NCBI RefSeq assembly: GCF_020531945.1
Contig: NZ_JAJATZ010000001.1
Location: 434,001 to 498,000, forward strand
DNA: 64,000 bases
Direction: 5' to 3'
Origin: Loktanella gaetbuli
GTDB lineage: Bacteria; Pseudomonadota; Alphaproteobacteria; Rhodobacterales; Rhodobacteraceae
The notes beneath the pieces are model-generated. The model was given only the letters and a program-made list of their open reading frames with translations, was not told the origin of the DNA and made no database searches. How positions within the stretch are numbered: position 1 is the stretch's first letter; the number at the start of each line of letters is the position of its first letter. A program made the translations under genes and the position numbers. This document shows positions 8,048-16,253 of the stretch, piece after piece.

Positions 8048-8849
8048 GCGCAGTATCGTCCTCGCTCTTGCACTTATCGCCGGTCCGGTATCGGCCCACG
8101 AACTCTGGCTTGAGCCAGAGGATTTCACCATAGCGCCCGAAGCTACGATGACGGTCGAGATTGTCAACGGCTCGGACTTTGTCGGGCAGTCATTGCCCTA
8201 TCTGCCGCAGCGGTTTGCAGCATTCATGAACTTTACACCAGAGGGCGCATCGAACGTGCCAGGCCGGATCGGCGACCAACCCGCCGTCCAGTCCCAGCCC
8301 CCGGCCGAGGGGCTGAACGTGCTGGCCTATCAGTCACGCGAGAATCTGGTGACATATGATGACTGGCAAACGATCCTCGATTTTGTCGAACACAAGGACC
8401 TGACGGGCTTTCTCGAGGCGCATGCCGCCCGCGGTTTTGCCCAAGAGCCGTTTACCGAAGTCTATTCGCGCTATTCCAAATCACTGATCGGCGTGGGGAA
8501 TGCCCAAGGGTCCGACCAGCGCACCGGGCTGGAAACCGAAATCGTGGCCCTGACCAACCCCTACACAGACGATCTGTCGGACGGGATGCGGTTTCAGCTG
8601 TGGTATCGTGATGCGCCCCGCGCCAACGTCCGGTTCGAGGTGTTCGACCGCGCCCCCGACGGCCGCGTGACCCAGACATTCTATGTCACCGATGCGCAGG
8701 GCATGGTCAGTGTTCCGGTCCAGCCCGGTCATGACTACATGGCCGATGCGGTGCTGATCCGCGAACCCAGCCCGCAACTGGCCGAGGCAAACAACGCCGC
8801 GTGGGAAACGCTGTGGGCAAACATGACATGGGGCATTCCCGCGCCCTGA
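8046..8849 (+). CDS. DUF4198-family periplasmic protein
   Basis: A 267-residue exported protein. The signal peptide MRSIVLALALIAGPVSA is followed by HELWLEPEDF, the hallmark start of DUF4198 proteins (histidine at the mature N-terminus, and HELWLEP). The rest is predicted beta-rich with carboxypeptidase-regulatory-like segments (RFEVFDRAPDGRVTQTFYVTDAQGMV). DUF4198 members are often next to nickel/cobalt transport genes and may bind metal in the periplasm; that role is inference. ATG 8046 has AGGAA six bases upstream. The gene is divergent from the HupE-like gene and shares two bases of start codon with it, so its promoter must lie inside the HupE coding region. Confidence 0.85.
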   Translation: MRSIVLALALIAGPVSAHELWLEPEDFTIAPEATMTVEIVNGSDFVGQSLPYLPQRFAAFMNFTPEGASNVPGRIGDQPAVQSQPPAEGLNVLAYQSRENLVTYDDWQTILDFVEHKDLTGFLEAHAARGFAQEPFTEVYSRYSKSLIGVGNAQGSDQRTGLETEIVALTNPYTDDLSDGMRFQLWYRDAPRANVRFEVFDRAPDGRVTQTFYVTDAQGMVSVPVQPGHDYMADAVLIREPSPQLAEANNAAWETLWANMTWGIPAP

Positions 8850-8888
8850 CGGCTTGCGCATGTCTGCGACCCGCGCCACAAGCGGGAC

Positions 8889-9782
8889 ATGACACAGACA
8901 CCTGACATCCTGTGCATCGGTTCCGTCCTGTGGGACGTGATCGGTCGCACCGCCAGCCACATGCGCGCCGGGTCCGATGTGCCCGGCCGCATCAGCCGCA
9001 TCCCCGGTGGCGTCGCCATGAATATCGCGATGACGCTGAAACGCTTTGGCCTGCAACCAGCCCTGTTGTCGGTGGTCGGACGTGATGCACAGGGCAACGC
9101 CCTGATCGACGAGGCGCAATCGCTGGGATTGATCTGCGATCACCTCTACCGGTCGGACGACCTGCCCACCGACATCTACATGGCGATCGAGGCCGCCAAC
9201 GGCCTGATCGCCGCCATTGCCGATGCCCATTCGCTCGAGGCTGCGGGGGACAAGATCCTGCGCCCACTCGCTGACGGCAGGCTGGGCCGTGCAGATGCGC
9301 CCTTTGCCGGGTCCATCGCACTGGACGGCAACCTGACCGAAGAATTGTTGCGCACCATCGCCACATCACCGCTGTTCGCTGCTGCTGACCTGCGTGTGGC
9401 CCCTGCCTCGCCGGGCAAGGCGGAACGCCTGCTGGCCCTGATCGGACATCCGTCCGCCACGCTTTATGTCAACCTCGAAGAGGCGGGGCTGCTGTGCCAG
9501 ACCGCATTTGACGACAGCGCAGCCGCCGCCCGCGCCCTGATCGCCCGTGGCGCGCACCGTGTGCTGGTCACCGACGGCGGCGATGCCGCATCAGAGGCGC
9601 TGGGCGGAGATGTCATCACCGCAGCCCCGCCACCCGTCCTCGTCACCCGCGTGACGGGCGCTGGCGACACCTTCATGGCCGCGCATATCGCGTCCGAACG
9701 GCAGGGCCTTGACCGCCCTGCCTCACTTGCCCGCGCGCTTCAGGCCGCGGCAACCTACGTTTCCGGAGACACCCCCCTATGA
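8889..9782 (+). CDS. psuK: Pseudouridine kinase (PfkB family)
   Basis: A 297-residue ribokinase-fold sugar kinase. The N-terminal segment ILCIGSVLWDVIG and GGVAMNIAMTLKRFG form the substrate-binding half. The C-terminal GAGDTF motif (about residues 257-262) supplies the anion hole and the catalytic Asp260. PfkB kinases have many substrates. The assignment to pseudouridine comes from overlap with psuG (ATGA, 9779-9782): the pair phosphorylates pseudouridine and then splits pseudouridine 5'-phosphate into uracil and ribose 5-phosphate, recycling RNA modifications. Confidence 0.88.
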   Translation: MTQTPDILCIGSVLWDVIGRTASHMRAGSDVPGRISRIPGGVAMNIAMTLKRFGLQPALLSVVGRDAQGNALIDEAQSLGLICDHLYRSDDLPTDIYMAIEAANGLIAAIADAHSLEAAGDKILRPLADGRLGRADAPFAGSIALDGNLTEELLRTIATSPLFAAADLRVAPASPGKAERLLALIGHPSATLYVNLEEAGLLCQTAFDDSAAAARALIARGAHRVLVTDGGDAASEALGGDVITAAPPPVLVTRVTGAGDTFMAAHIASERQGLDRPASLARALQAAATYVSGDTPL

Positions 9783-10690
9783 CATCCCCCATCCCCATGG
9801 CCTATTCCGCCGAGGTCGCCGCCGCACTGGAGGCCGGCACACCGCTGGTCGCCCTTGAAAGCACGATCATCACGCACGGGATGCCGTTTCCGCAGAACGT
9901 CGAAACCGCGCGTCTGGTCGAACAGGACGTGCGCGACGCAGGCGCCACACCCGCGACCATCGCGGTGCTTGACGGCACATTGCACATCGGGCTCGAGGAT
10001 GCGGAACTGGACCAGCTGGGTCAGGCCGAAGGTGTCGCAAAACTGTCCCGCGCCGACCTGCCCGTCTGCATCGCACTGGGTGGCACCGGGGCCACGACGG
10101 TGGCAGCCACCATGATCGCGGCGCATCTGGCGGGGATCGCGGTGTTCGCCACAGGCGGTATCGGTGGCGTGCATCGCGGCTGGGAAACCTCGCTGGACAT
10201 TTCTGCCGACCTTCAGGAATTGGCGCAGACCCCCGTCACGGTCGTGGCTGCCGGGGCCAAGGCGATTCTCGATCTGCCCGCGACATTCGAGGTGCTGGAA
10301 ACGCTGGGCGTTCCGGTCATTGCCTACGGTCAGGACCACCTGCCCGCCTTCTGGTCGGCCACGTCCGACATGGTGGCGCCCTTGCGCATGGACAGCGCGC
10401 GCGAAATCGCCACAGCGCAGGTGGTGCGCAACCGCATGGGCCTGCCCGGCGGCCAGCTGGTCTGCAACCCGATCCCCGCAGAGGCCGAAATTCCCGCAGA
10501 GACACTGGCACCGATCATTGCGCAGGCGCTGGCCGACGCACATGCTGAAGGCATCGCCGCCAAGGGCGTGACGCCTTTTCTGCTGGGTCGCATCTTTGAA
10601 CTGACAGACGGTAAATCACTGGATGCGAATATCGCGCTGGTGCGCAACAACGCGCGTCTTGCCGCCGCCATCGCGGCCCATCTCGTCTGA
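9779..10690 (+). CDS. psuG: Pseudouridine-5'-phosphate glycosidase
   Basis: A 303-residue cytoplasmic glycosidase that cleaves the C-C glycosidic bond of pseudouridine 5'-phosphate to uracil plus ribose 5-phosphate, using Mn2+ in characterised members. Family hallmarks are present: ALESTIITHGMPFPQNVETA near the N-terminus, the GTGATTVAATM and ATGGIGGVHRG glycine-rich loops, and SADLQELAQTPVTVVAAGAKAILD, which contains the expected catalytic lysine. The length matches the family. The start overlaps psuK by four bases, so translational coupling is likely. A strong inverted repeat follows 26 bp past the stop. Confidence 0.95.
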   Translation: MTSPIPMAYSAEVAAALEAGTPLVALESTIITHGMPFPQNVETARLVEQDVRDAGATPATIAVLDGTLHIGLEDAELDQLGQAEGVAKLSRADLPVCIALGGTGATTVAATMIAAHLAGIAVFATGGIGGVHRGWETSLDISADLQELAQTPVTVVAAGAKAILDLPATFEVLETLGVPVIAYGQDHLPAFWSATSDMVAPLRMDSAREIATAQVVRNRMGLPGGQLVCNPIPAEAEIPAETLAPIIAQALADAHAEGIAAKGVTPFLLGRIFELTDGKSLDANIALVRNNARLAAAIAAHLV

Positions 10691-10715
10691 TCACTGCCAA
10701 GCCCGCAAGCAGTCT

Positions 10716-10753
10716 GCTGCGCGATTGTTCACCAGGATGGGCAATCGCGCAGC
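10716..10753 (+). terminator. Strong inverted repeat downstream of psuG
   Basis: GCTGCGCGATTG (10716-10727) and CAATCGCGCAGC (10742-10753) form a perfect 12-bp stem around a 14-nt loop. It lies between psuG and the DUF502 gene. There is no T run, so it would be a Rho-dependent or processing end, or an operator for the DUF502 gene. Confidence 0.45.
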
Positions 10754-10827
10754 GATGGTTTGTGTCGCTTGTGCAGCAACAGGGTGCGGCATAAGTGTAG
10801 CGTATCCCCATATGCGGAAGGCGGACC

Positions 10828-11547
10828 ATGCCCCTCGACACCGATCCACTGATCCAGCCACCCCGCAGACCGGGGATCATTGGTCGGCTGCGCAGCAATT
10901 TCATCGCAGGTCTGGTGATCATCGCCCCCATCGCGTTGACGCTGTGGCTGATCTATTCCGTGGTGGGTCTGATCGACGGCTGGGTCTGGCCGTTCGTGCC
11001 CGACCAGTATCAACCCAACGCGCTGCTGAACCGTTGGTTCGGATCGCCGGACGGGCCGCCGATCACGATGGACGTGCGCGGCGTGGGCGTCGTGATCTTT
11101 CTTGTGTTCACCGTCATCATCGGCTGGCTGGGCAAGGGATTCCTGGGCCGCAGCGTGCTGCGCATCGCCGAACGGCTGGTCGACCGGATGCCTGTCATCC
11201 GGTCCGTCTACAACGGTGCAAAACAGATCGCGGAAACCGTGTTTTCCCAGCGCGACACATCGTTCGATCAGGCCTGTCTCATTGAATACCCGCGCAAGGG
11301 CATCTGGGCCGTCGCCTTTGTTTCGACCGACGCCAAGGGCGAGGTGCAAACGAAACTGCCCGGTGAGGATATCATCACCGTCTTTTTGCCGACCACCCCG
11401 AACCCCACCTCGGGTTTCCTGCTGTTCCTGCCGCGCCGCGACATCATCGTGCTGGACATGAGCGTCGAGGCCGCGGCCAAGCTCGTGATTTCGGCCGGTC
11501 TGGTCTATCCGCAGGACCCGCCGGTCAAACAGGCACCCGAAGCGTGA
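10828..11547 (+). CDS. DUF502 family inner-membrane protein
   Basis: A 239-residue protein of unknown function. Two hydrophobic helices are visible near the N-terminus (FIAGLVIIAPIALTLWLIYSVV and VGVVIFLVFTVIIGWL). They are followed by the soluble conserved region with RMPVIRSVYNGAKQIAETVF, FLPTTPNPTSGFLLFLPR and a C-terminal MSVEAAAKLVISAG, all typical of DUF502. ATG 10828 follows an AAGGCGGACC stretch. The stop overlaps the GTG start of the downstream exporter gene (GTGA), so the two are probably cotranscribed. Confidence 0.9.
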   Translation: MPLDTDPLIQPPRRPGIIGRLRSNFIAGLVIIAPIALTLWLIYSVVGLIDGWVWPFVPDQYQPNALLNRWFGSPDGPPITMDVRGVGVVIFLVFTVIIGWLGKGFLGRSVLRIAERLVDRMPVIRSVYNGAKQIAETVFSQRDTSFDQACLIEYPRKGIWAVAFVSTDAKGEVQTKLPGEDIITVFLPTTPNPTSGFLLFLPRRDIIVLDMSVEAAAKLVISAGLVYPQDPPVKQAPEA

Positions 11548-12146
11548 TTGCAGCCGCGCTGACCGGCTTTGCCACCGGGTTTTCGCTGATCCTCGCCATC
11601 GGCGCACAGAACGCATTCGTGTTGCGTCAGGGTCTGGCGCGCGCGCATGTGCTCTGGCTGTGCCTGCTGTGCGCGACCTCGGACGCGATCCTGATCAGCG
11701 CAGGCGTGTTGGGATTTGCCGCCATCACCGAAGCCTGGCCCGCATTGCCCCAAGTCATGGCGCTGGCCGGAGCGGCATTTCTGTTTGTCTACGGTCTGAC
11801 GCGGTTCATCGCGGCATGGCGTGGCGACTACGAAATGGTGCTGTCAGGCCGGACATTGGCGCTTTGGCCCACGCTGGCAACCGCTGCCGCCTTTACCTGG
11901 CTCAATCCCCACGTCTATCTGGATACGCTGGGCCTGGTCGGGGCCTATTCCACCAATTACCCCGCCTCCGTGGACAAGGCCGCATTCGGTGCCGGTGCGG
12001 TTCTGGCCTCTTATGTGTTTTTCTTTTCGCTTGGATACGGGGCCCGTTTCCTGCGTCCCGTGATGCAGTCCGCGCGCGCCTGGCGTATCCTGGATGCGTT
12101 GATCGGCCTTGTGATGTGGGCCTTGGCGATCAAGCTGATCAGTTGA
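11544..12146 (+). CDS. argO: LysE/ArgO-type amino-acid exporter
   Basis: A 200-residue membrane protein with about six hydrophobic segments, the size of LysE-family exporters. The N-terminal half has the family motif FSLILAIGAQNAFVLRQGL and the second half has TAAAFTWLNPHVYLDTLGLVG, matching ArgO/LysE arginine-lysine exporters. The actual substrate is unproven. It starts with GTG at 11544, overlapping the DUF502 stop. Its last eight bases overlap the end of the convergent patatin gene. Confidence 0.85.
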   Translation: MIAAALTGFATGFSLILAIGAQNAFVLRQGLARAHVLWLCLLCATSDAILISAGVLGFAAITEAWPALPQVMALAGAAFLFVYGLTRFIAAWRGDYEMVLSGRTLALWPTLATAAAFTWLNPHVYLDTLGLVGAYSTNYPASVDKAAFGAGAVLASYVFFFSLGYGARFLRPVMQSARAWRILDALIGLVMWALAIKLIS

Positions 12147-13170
12147 ACATCGCTTCCAGATCGACGGTGCTGCGCTGGTTCAGATCGTCCTTGTGATCGG
12201 CGAGGAACGCATCCGCCGCCGCCCGTCCCGCCGCCTTGAGCCGGGCAAGGATGATTGGTTGCGGGATCGTCTTGGTCGCCACGTTCAGATTGTTCATCAG
12301 CGCATCATCCTCGATCATGTGGATATTCGCGGCCTTCATCGTGCCACGTTGCAACGCGCCCTGTGCCAGCAGCCGCTGCACAAAGGCCACGGCCCGCAAT
12401 TCACCCAACAACGATGTGTTGAACCCGATTTCGTTGATCCGGTTGCTGATCGCCTCGGCGGTCTTTGGCACGTCTCCCCGCACCAGCGGGTTGATGTTCA
12501 CGATCACGATGTCATCGGGCAATGTGGGCTGATACAGCGGAAACAGCGCCGGGTTGCCAGTATAGCCGCCATCCCAATAGGCCTCGACCCGGCCGGTTTT
12601 CGGATCGTGAATCTCGACCGCCTTGAACAGTGTGGGCAGACAGGCCGAGGCCATCAGCGCCTCTGGTGTCAGCTCTGCCGCGCTGAAAACACGGATCTTG
12701 CCGGTGCGGACGTTGGTGGCCCCCACGTACAGCGCGGGCCCCCTGTCGCTGCAGATATCGTCGAACCGCATGTCGCGAACAATCCGCGCCAGCGGATTGG
12801 CAAAGATATCACCGTAGAGGTAGGGCGAGGTCATGCGTGCCATGGCGTCAAAGGCCATGTAGGCGGGTGATATCGCAGTCGTGGCCGCAATCACCCCGGC
12901 CGCCGGACCCAATGCCTGCAACCAGGCCTGCGCATCAGGTGCATTGACCGCACCAACCTGTTCCCAGAACCAATCCAGATTGGCGCGCGCCGCATCGCGC
13001 CCACCCTGAACCATACCAGCCTTGAACGCAGCACCGTTCAGCGCCCCGGCCGAGGTGCCGGTAATGGCCGCCACCTCAATGTCGTCCTCGTCCAGGATGC
13101 GGTCGAGGACACCCCAGGTGAACGCGCCATGCGCGCCACCGCCCTGCAGCGCGAGGTTGATCCGCCTCAC
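12139..13170 (-). CDS. Patatin-like phospholipase/esterase
   Basis: A 343-residue serine hydrolase. The oxyanion loop LQGGGAHGAF is at residues 8-17, and the nucleophile elbow GTSAG has Ser40. The catalytic Asp lies in WDGGYTGN, so the Ser-Asp dyad is complete. Patatins cleave acyl esters of lipids, and no signal peptide is seen, so it acts in the cytoplasm. The GTG start at 13170 overlaps the bdhA stop (GTGA). Coupling to 3-hydroxybutyrate dehydrogenase suggests a role in polyhydroxybutyrate or lipid turnover, which is inference. Its 3' end overlaps argO by 8 bp on the opposite strand. Confidence 0.9.
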   Translation of the reverse strand: MRRINLALQGGGAHGAFTWGVLDRILDEDDIEVAAITGTSAGALNGAAFKAGMVQGGRDAARANLDWFWEQVGAVNAPDAQAWLQALGPAAGVIAATTAISPAYMAFDAMARMTSPYLYGDIFANPLARIVRDMRFDDICSDRGPALYVGATNVRTGKIRVFSAAELTPEALMASACLPTLFKAVEIHDPKTGRVEAYWDGGYTGNPALFPLYQPTLPDDIVIVNINPLVRGDVPKTAEAISNRINEIGFNTSLLGELRAVAFVQRLLAQGALQRGTMKAANIHMIEDDALMNNLNVATKTIPQPIILARLKAAGRAAADAFLADHKDDLNQRSTVDLEAMFN

Positions 13171-13946
13171 AGTGCCGTCCAGCCGCCATCCACGCTGATG
13201 GTCGTGCCGGTGATCTGTGCGGCATGGTCCGAACACAGGAAAACGGTGGTGCCACCGATCTGTTCGACCGTGGCAAATTCCTTGGACGGCTGACGGTCCA
13301 GAATGACCTTCTCCTTGGCTTCGTCCTCGGTCATGTCGTATTTCTTGGCCGTGTCGGGGATCTGTGCCTCGACCAGCGGGGTCAGCACGTAGCCCGGACA
13401 GATCGCGTTGGCGGTGATGTCCTCTTTGGCGGTTTCCAGGGCCGTCACCTTGGTCAGACCGACGATGCCGTGTTTTGCCGCGACATAGGCTGATTTGTAG
13501 GGCGATGCGGTCAGACCGTGGGCGCTGGCGATATTCACCACCCGTCCCCACCCTGCCTTGCGCATCATCGGCAGCGCCGCCGCCGTGGTATGAAACGCGC
13601 TGGACATGTTGATGGCGATGATCGCGTCCCATTTCGCAGTCGGGAAATCCTCGATCGGATCGACATGCTGAATGCCCGCGTTGTTGACCAGAATATCGCA
13701 TTCACCCGCCTGCGCGATCAGATCGCGGCAGGCGTCCGGCTTGCTCATGTCGGCGCTGATGTAGCGCACGGTCGTATCAAATTCGGCTGCCATATCGGCG
13801 GCCAACTGGTGATCCTCGGCGTTATCCGTGTAGGAATTCAGCACCACTGCTGCCCCTGCCTCTGCCAGGCTGCGCGCGACGCCAAGCCCGATCCCGGAAT
13901 TCGATCCCGTCACGACGGCAGTCTTGCCGGTCAATGGCCTATTCAT
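13167..13946 (-). CDS. bdhA: 3-Hydroxybutyrate dehydrogenase (SDR family)
   Basis: A 259-residue NAD-dependent short-chain dehydrogenase that interconverts 3-hydroxybutyrate and acetoacetate, the last step of polyhydroxybutyrate breakdown. It has the cofactor loop TGSNSGIGLG, the NNAG motif, the active-site YVAAKHG with SAHGLTASPYKSAY, and the family-specific ICPGYVLTPLVEAQIPD. Start 13946 is chosen because GAGGGA lies six bases upstream; an earlier ATG at 13964 lacks this. The stop overlaps the patatin GTG. A TTTGC-N7-GCAAA repeat lies just upstream of the start. Confidence 0.93.
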   Translation of the reverse strand: MNRPLTGKTAVVTGSNSGIGLGVARSLAEAGAAVVLNSYTDNAEDHQLAADMAAEFDTTVRYISADMSKPDACRDLIAQAGECDILVNNAGIQHVDPIEDFPTAKWDAIIAINMSSAFHTTAAALPMMRKAGWGRVVNIASAHGLTASPYKSAYVAAKHGIVGLTKVTALETAKEDITANAICPGYVLTPLVEAQIPDTAKKYDMTEDEAKEKVILDRQPSKEFATVEQIGGTTVFLCSDHAAQITGTTISVDGGWTAL

Positions 13947-13964
13947 GGTGATTCCCTCATCCAT

Positions 13965-13981
13965 TTTGCAGTTGCAGCAAA
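13965..13981 (-). promoter_or_regulatory. Possible operator (TTTGC-N7-GCAAA) before bdhA
   Basis: An inverted repeat TTTGC/GCAAA containing two TGCA steps begins 19 bp upstream of the bdhA ATG. TGC-rich sites are reported for PhaR-type regulators of polyhydroxybutyrate genes. Assignment to PhaR is a guess. Confidence 0.25.
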
Positions 13982-14030
13982 GATAATGCGCTCAGGCAAC
14001 AGAACCAAGTCCGCGATGCCGAACCGTAAA

Positions 14031-14050
14031 GTGAGTCTTTTGCGACTCAC
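14031..14050. repeat. Perfect 7-bp inverted repeat
   Basis: GTGAGTC and GACTCAC flank a 6-nt loop (TTTTGC). It lies in the gene-free stretch between bdhA and the solute-binding protein, about 85 bp from the bdhA start, and is a possible regulator site. Confidence 0.45.
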
Positions 14051-14074
14051 CCTCAAAGACTTTTGCAAAAAGGC

Positions 14075-14101
14075 CGAATCATCGGGTTGCCGGATGATTC
14101 G
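14075..14101. repeat. Perfect 9-bp inverted repeat
   Basis: CGAATCATC and GATGATTCG flank a 9-nt loop in the same gene-free stretch. It has no T run on either strand, so it is an operator or RNA hairpin rather than an intrinsic terminator. Confidence 0.45.
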
Positions 14102-14136
14102 TCACCCGCTAAACCCCTCGCAACAGCTGCCTCAAA

Positions 14137-14165
14137 CCAAAAAAAACCCCGGCCGAAGCCGGGGT
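14137..14165 (-). terminator. Isolated intrinsic terminator on the minus strand
   Basis: On the minus strand, ACCCCGGC, a TTCG tetraloop and GCCGGGGT are followed by an uninterrupted T run (the A run at about 14138-14146). This is a textbook Rho-independent terminator, but no protein gene ends here: the region upstream on that strand is the gap before the plus-strand gene at 14323. Confidence 0.8.
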
Positions 14166-14320
14166 GTAGTTATTGAGGCAGGTTTCATACAGGCAAGAAA
14201 CCTATCGAGCAGTGACCTCTGTATAGGAGATTCTGCGCCGGGGTGGAAGCTAAAAGTTTGAATTAGCTGGAAACCCTCTTTAGCAATATCTGCAACAATA
14301 GGTTTCGCAGGGGACAACCA
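14137..14320 (-). ncRNA. Candidate small RNA ending at the isolated terminator
   Basis: The roughly 155 bp upstream of the terminator contain no convincing ORF but do contain pairable segments: GGTTTC/GAAACC (14181-14202) and CCTAT/ATAGG (about 14202-14228). The 5' end is not determined; the coordinate given is the maximum extent before the divergent gene. I could not match it to 6S, SRP, tmRNA or RNase P RNA. The rest of the gap from 13947 carries inverted repeats and the bdhA promoter region. Confidence 0.4.
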
Positions 14321-14322
14321 GC

Positions 14323-16128
14323 ATGAGCAGACTATTTTCAGCAACCACCGCACTGGCACTCGCCTGGGCCGCGACTGGGGCTATGGCCGACGGACACGGC
14401 ATTGCGATGTATGGTGAACCCGCCCTGCCCGCCGATTTCACACATTTTCCCTATGCAAACCCGGATGCACCGACGGGTGGCCGGATCGTCACGGCAGAGG
14501 TCGGCACCTTTGACAGCCTGAATCCCTATATCCAAAAGGGATCGGTGCCTTGGCAACTGCGTTATATCATTGGTGAAAGCCTGATGGTCCGCAGTCTGGA
14601 CGAGCCCTTCACCCTCTACGGTCAGCTTGCGTCGGGTGTCCAGACCGCCGATGATCGTTCATGGGTCGAATTTACCCTAAACCCCGCCGCCATGTTTTCG
14701 GACGGCAGCCCGGTCACGGTCGAAGACGTGATCTGGTCGTTTGAAATCCTCGGCACCCAAGGCCACGGTCGCTACCGGGGGTTCTGGGAAAAGGTCGCAA
14801 GCCTGGAAGAAGTATCGCCCGGCACGATCCGGTTCACCTTCAACACCGAGGATCGCGAACTTGCCCTGCTGGCCGGCATGCGTCCCATCCTGAAAAAGGC
14901 GCAATGGGACGGTGTGGATTTCGCTGAATCCGGTATCGATATCGTGCCAATCACCTCCGGTCCCTACGTGATCGACGATTTCGAGGTTGGCCGTTTCGTC
15001 TCGTTCAAACGCAACCCGGATTACTGGGGTGCCGATGTGCTGGCGACCGAGGCGGGATTGCATAATCTCGATGAAATCCGGCTGGAATTCTTTGGCGATG
15101 AAACCGCCGCATTCGAGGCGTTCAAGACCGGAGAGGTCAATTCCAACCGCGAATTCAACGTCGCCCGTTGGGACAGTCAGTATGATTTCCCGGCAGCACA
15201 AGCGGGCGATGTGGTCAAATCCATCTTGCCGCATGCACGTCCTTCCGGCATGACCGGTTTCGTGATGAACAGCCGCCAACCGCAGTTTGCGGACTGGCGC
15301 GTGCGCGACGCCTTGCTGCACGCGTTCAATTTCGAATTCATCAATGAAACCATGACCGGCAGCGCGCAGCCGCGCATCACCTCGTATTGGTCGAATTCAC
15401 CGCTGGGCATGGCTGACGGTCCGGCAACCGGTCGCGTGGCCGAATTGCTTGCACCTTTCGCAGACGACCTGCTGCCCGGCGCGCTGGACGGCTATACCCT
15501 GCCCGTGTCGGACGGAACCGAACGCAACCGCGCAGGCACCGCAGCCGCATTGGCCCAGATGGAGGCCGCAGGCTATACCATCCAGAACGGTGTGATGTCG
15601 GACGCGGACGGCAATCCGTTCAGCTTTGAAATCCTGCTGGAAACCGGTGCTTCCGAAAATCAGGCCATCATCGACATGTACACCCAGTCGCTGGGACGCA
15701 TCGGGATCACGCCGACGATCAGCGTGGTTGACGGCGCCCAGTACAAAGAACGGACCGACGCGCTTGATTTCGACATGACCTACTACCGTGTCGGCCTGTC
15801 ACTTTCGCCCGGGAACGAACAGTATTTCTATTTCGGTCAGGCGACAGCCGACGAACCGGGCACGCGCAACCTGATGGGCATCAAATCCGATGCCGTCGAT
15901 ACCATGATCGGCAACCTGCTCACCTCTGAATCTCAGGATGACTTTGTCGCATCGGTCAAGGCGCTGGACCGCATCCTGACCAGCGGGCGCTACGTGATCC
16001 CGATCTACCAGTGGAACATCAGCCGGATCGCCCATGCCAAGGAGTTGAGCTATCCCGAAACGCTGCCGATCTTTGGCGACTGGCCCGGCTGGCAGCCTGA
16101 CGTCTGGTGGTGGAACGCGGCGGAATGA
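14323..16128 (+). CDS. Extracellular solute-binding protein, family 5 (YejA-like)
   Basis: A 601-residue periplasmic binding protein of an oligopeptide-type ABC importer. The signal peptide MSRLFSATTALALAWAATGAMA is followed by the domain running from about residue 60 to 550. That domain has GGRIVTAEVGTFDSLNPY, DDRSWVEFTLNPAAMFSDGSPVTVEDVIWSF and NPDYWG, all typical of SBP_bac_5. The DFTHFPYANPDAPTGG opening and overall length match the YejA branch (microcin C/peptide). No permease or ATPase gene follows; the next gene is a tiny lipoprotein overlapping by ATGA. ATG 14323 follows CAGGGGAC. The 376 bp upstream hold several inverted repeats. Confidence 0.9.
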   Translation: MSRLFSATTALALAWAATGAMADGHGIAMYGEPALPADFTHFPYANPDAPTGGRIVTAEVGTFDSLNPYIQKGSVPWQLRYIIGESLMVRSLDEPFTLYGQLASGVQTADDRSWVEFTLNPAAMFSDGSPVTVEDVIWSFEILGTQGHGRYRGFWEKVASLEEVSPGTIRFTFNTEDRELALLAGMRPILKKAQWDGVDFAESGIDIVPITSGPYVIDDFEVGRFVSFKRNPDYWGADVLATEAGLHNLDEIRLEFFGDETAAFEAFKTGEVNSNREFNVARWDSQYDFPAAQAGDVVKSILPHARPSGMTGFVMNSRQPQFADWRVRDALLHAFNFEFINETMTGSAQPRITSYWSNSPLGMADGPATGRVAELLAPFADDLLPGALDGYTLPVSDGTERNRAGTAAALAQMEAAGYTIQNGVMSDADGNPFSFEILLETGASENQAIIDMYTQSLGRIGITPTISVVDGAQYKERTDALDFDMTYYRVGLSLSPGNEQYFYFGQATADEPGTRNLMGIKSDAVDTMIGNLLTSESQDDFVASVKALDRILTSGRYVIPIYQWNISRIAHAKELSYPETLPIFGDWPGWQPDVWWWNAAE

Positions 16129-16253
16129 AGCTGCGCACCTTGTTGTTGCTGGCGGTCGTGGCCGCCAACGCATGCACACCGGCACGCATCGTCGGCAACA
16201 CCGCCATCGGCGCAGGGCAAGTGGCACTTGGGGCGGCCGACATCGTGATCTGA
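16125..16253 (+). CDS. Small 42-residue lipoprotein
   Basis: A short gene starting inside the stop of the binding-protein gene (ATGA). The product has a Lys/Arg start, a leucine-rich hydrophobic segment (LRTLLLLAVVAANA) and a cysteine in a lipobox-like context, followed by TPARIVGNTAIGAG and ending ALGAADIVI. It resembles entericidin-size lipoproteins but is not clearly one. Position and overlap argue that it is translated and coupled to the binding protein. The function is unknown. Confidence 0.6.
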   Translation: MKLRTLLLLAVVAANACTPARIVGNTAIGAGQVALGAADIVI

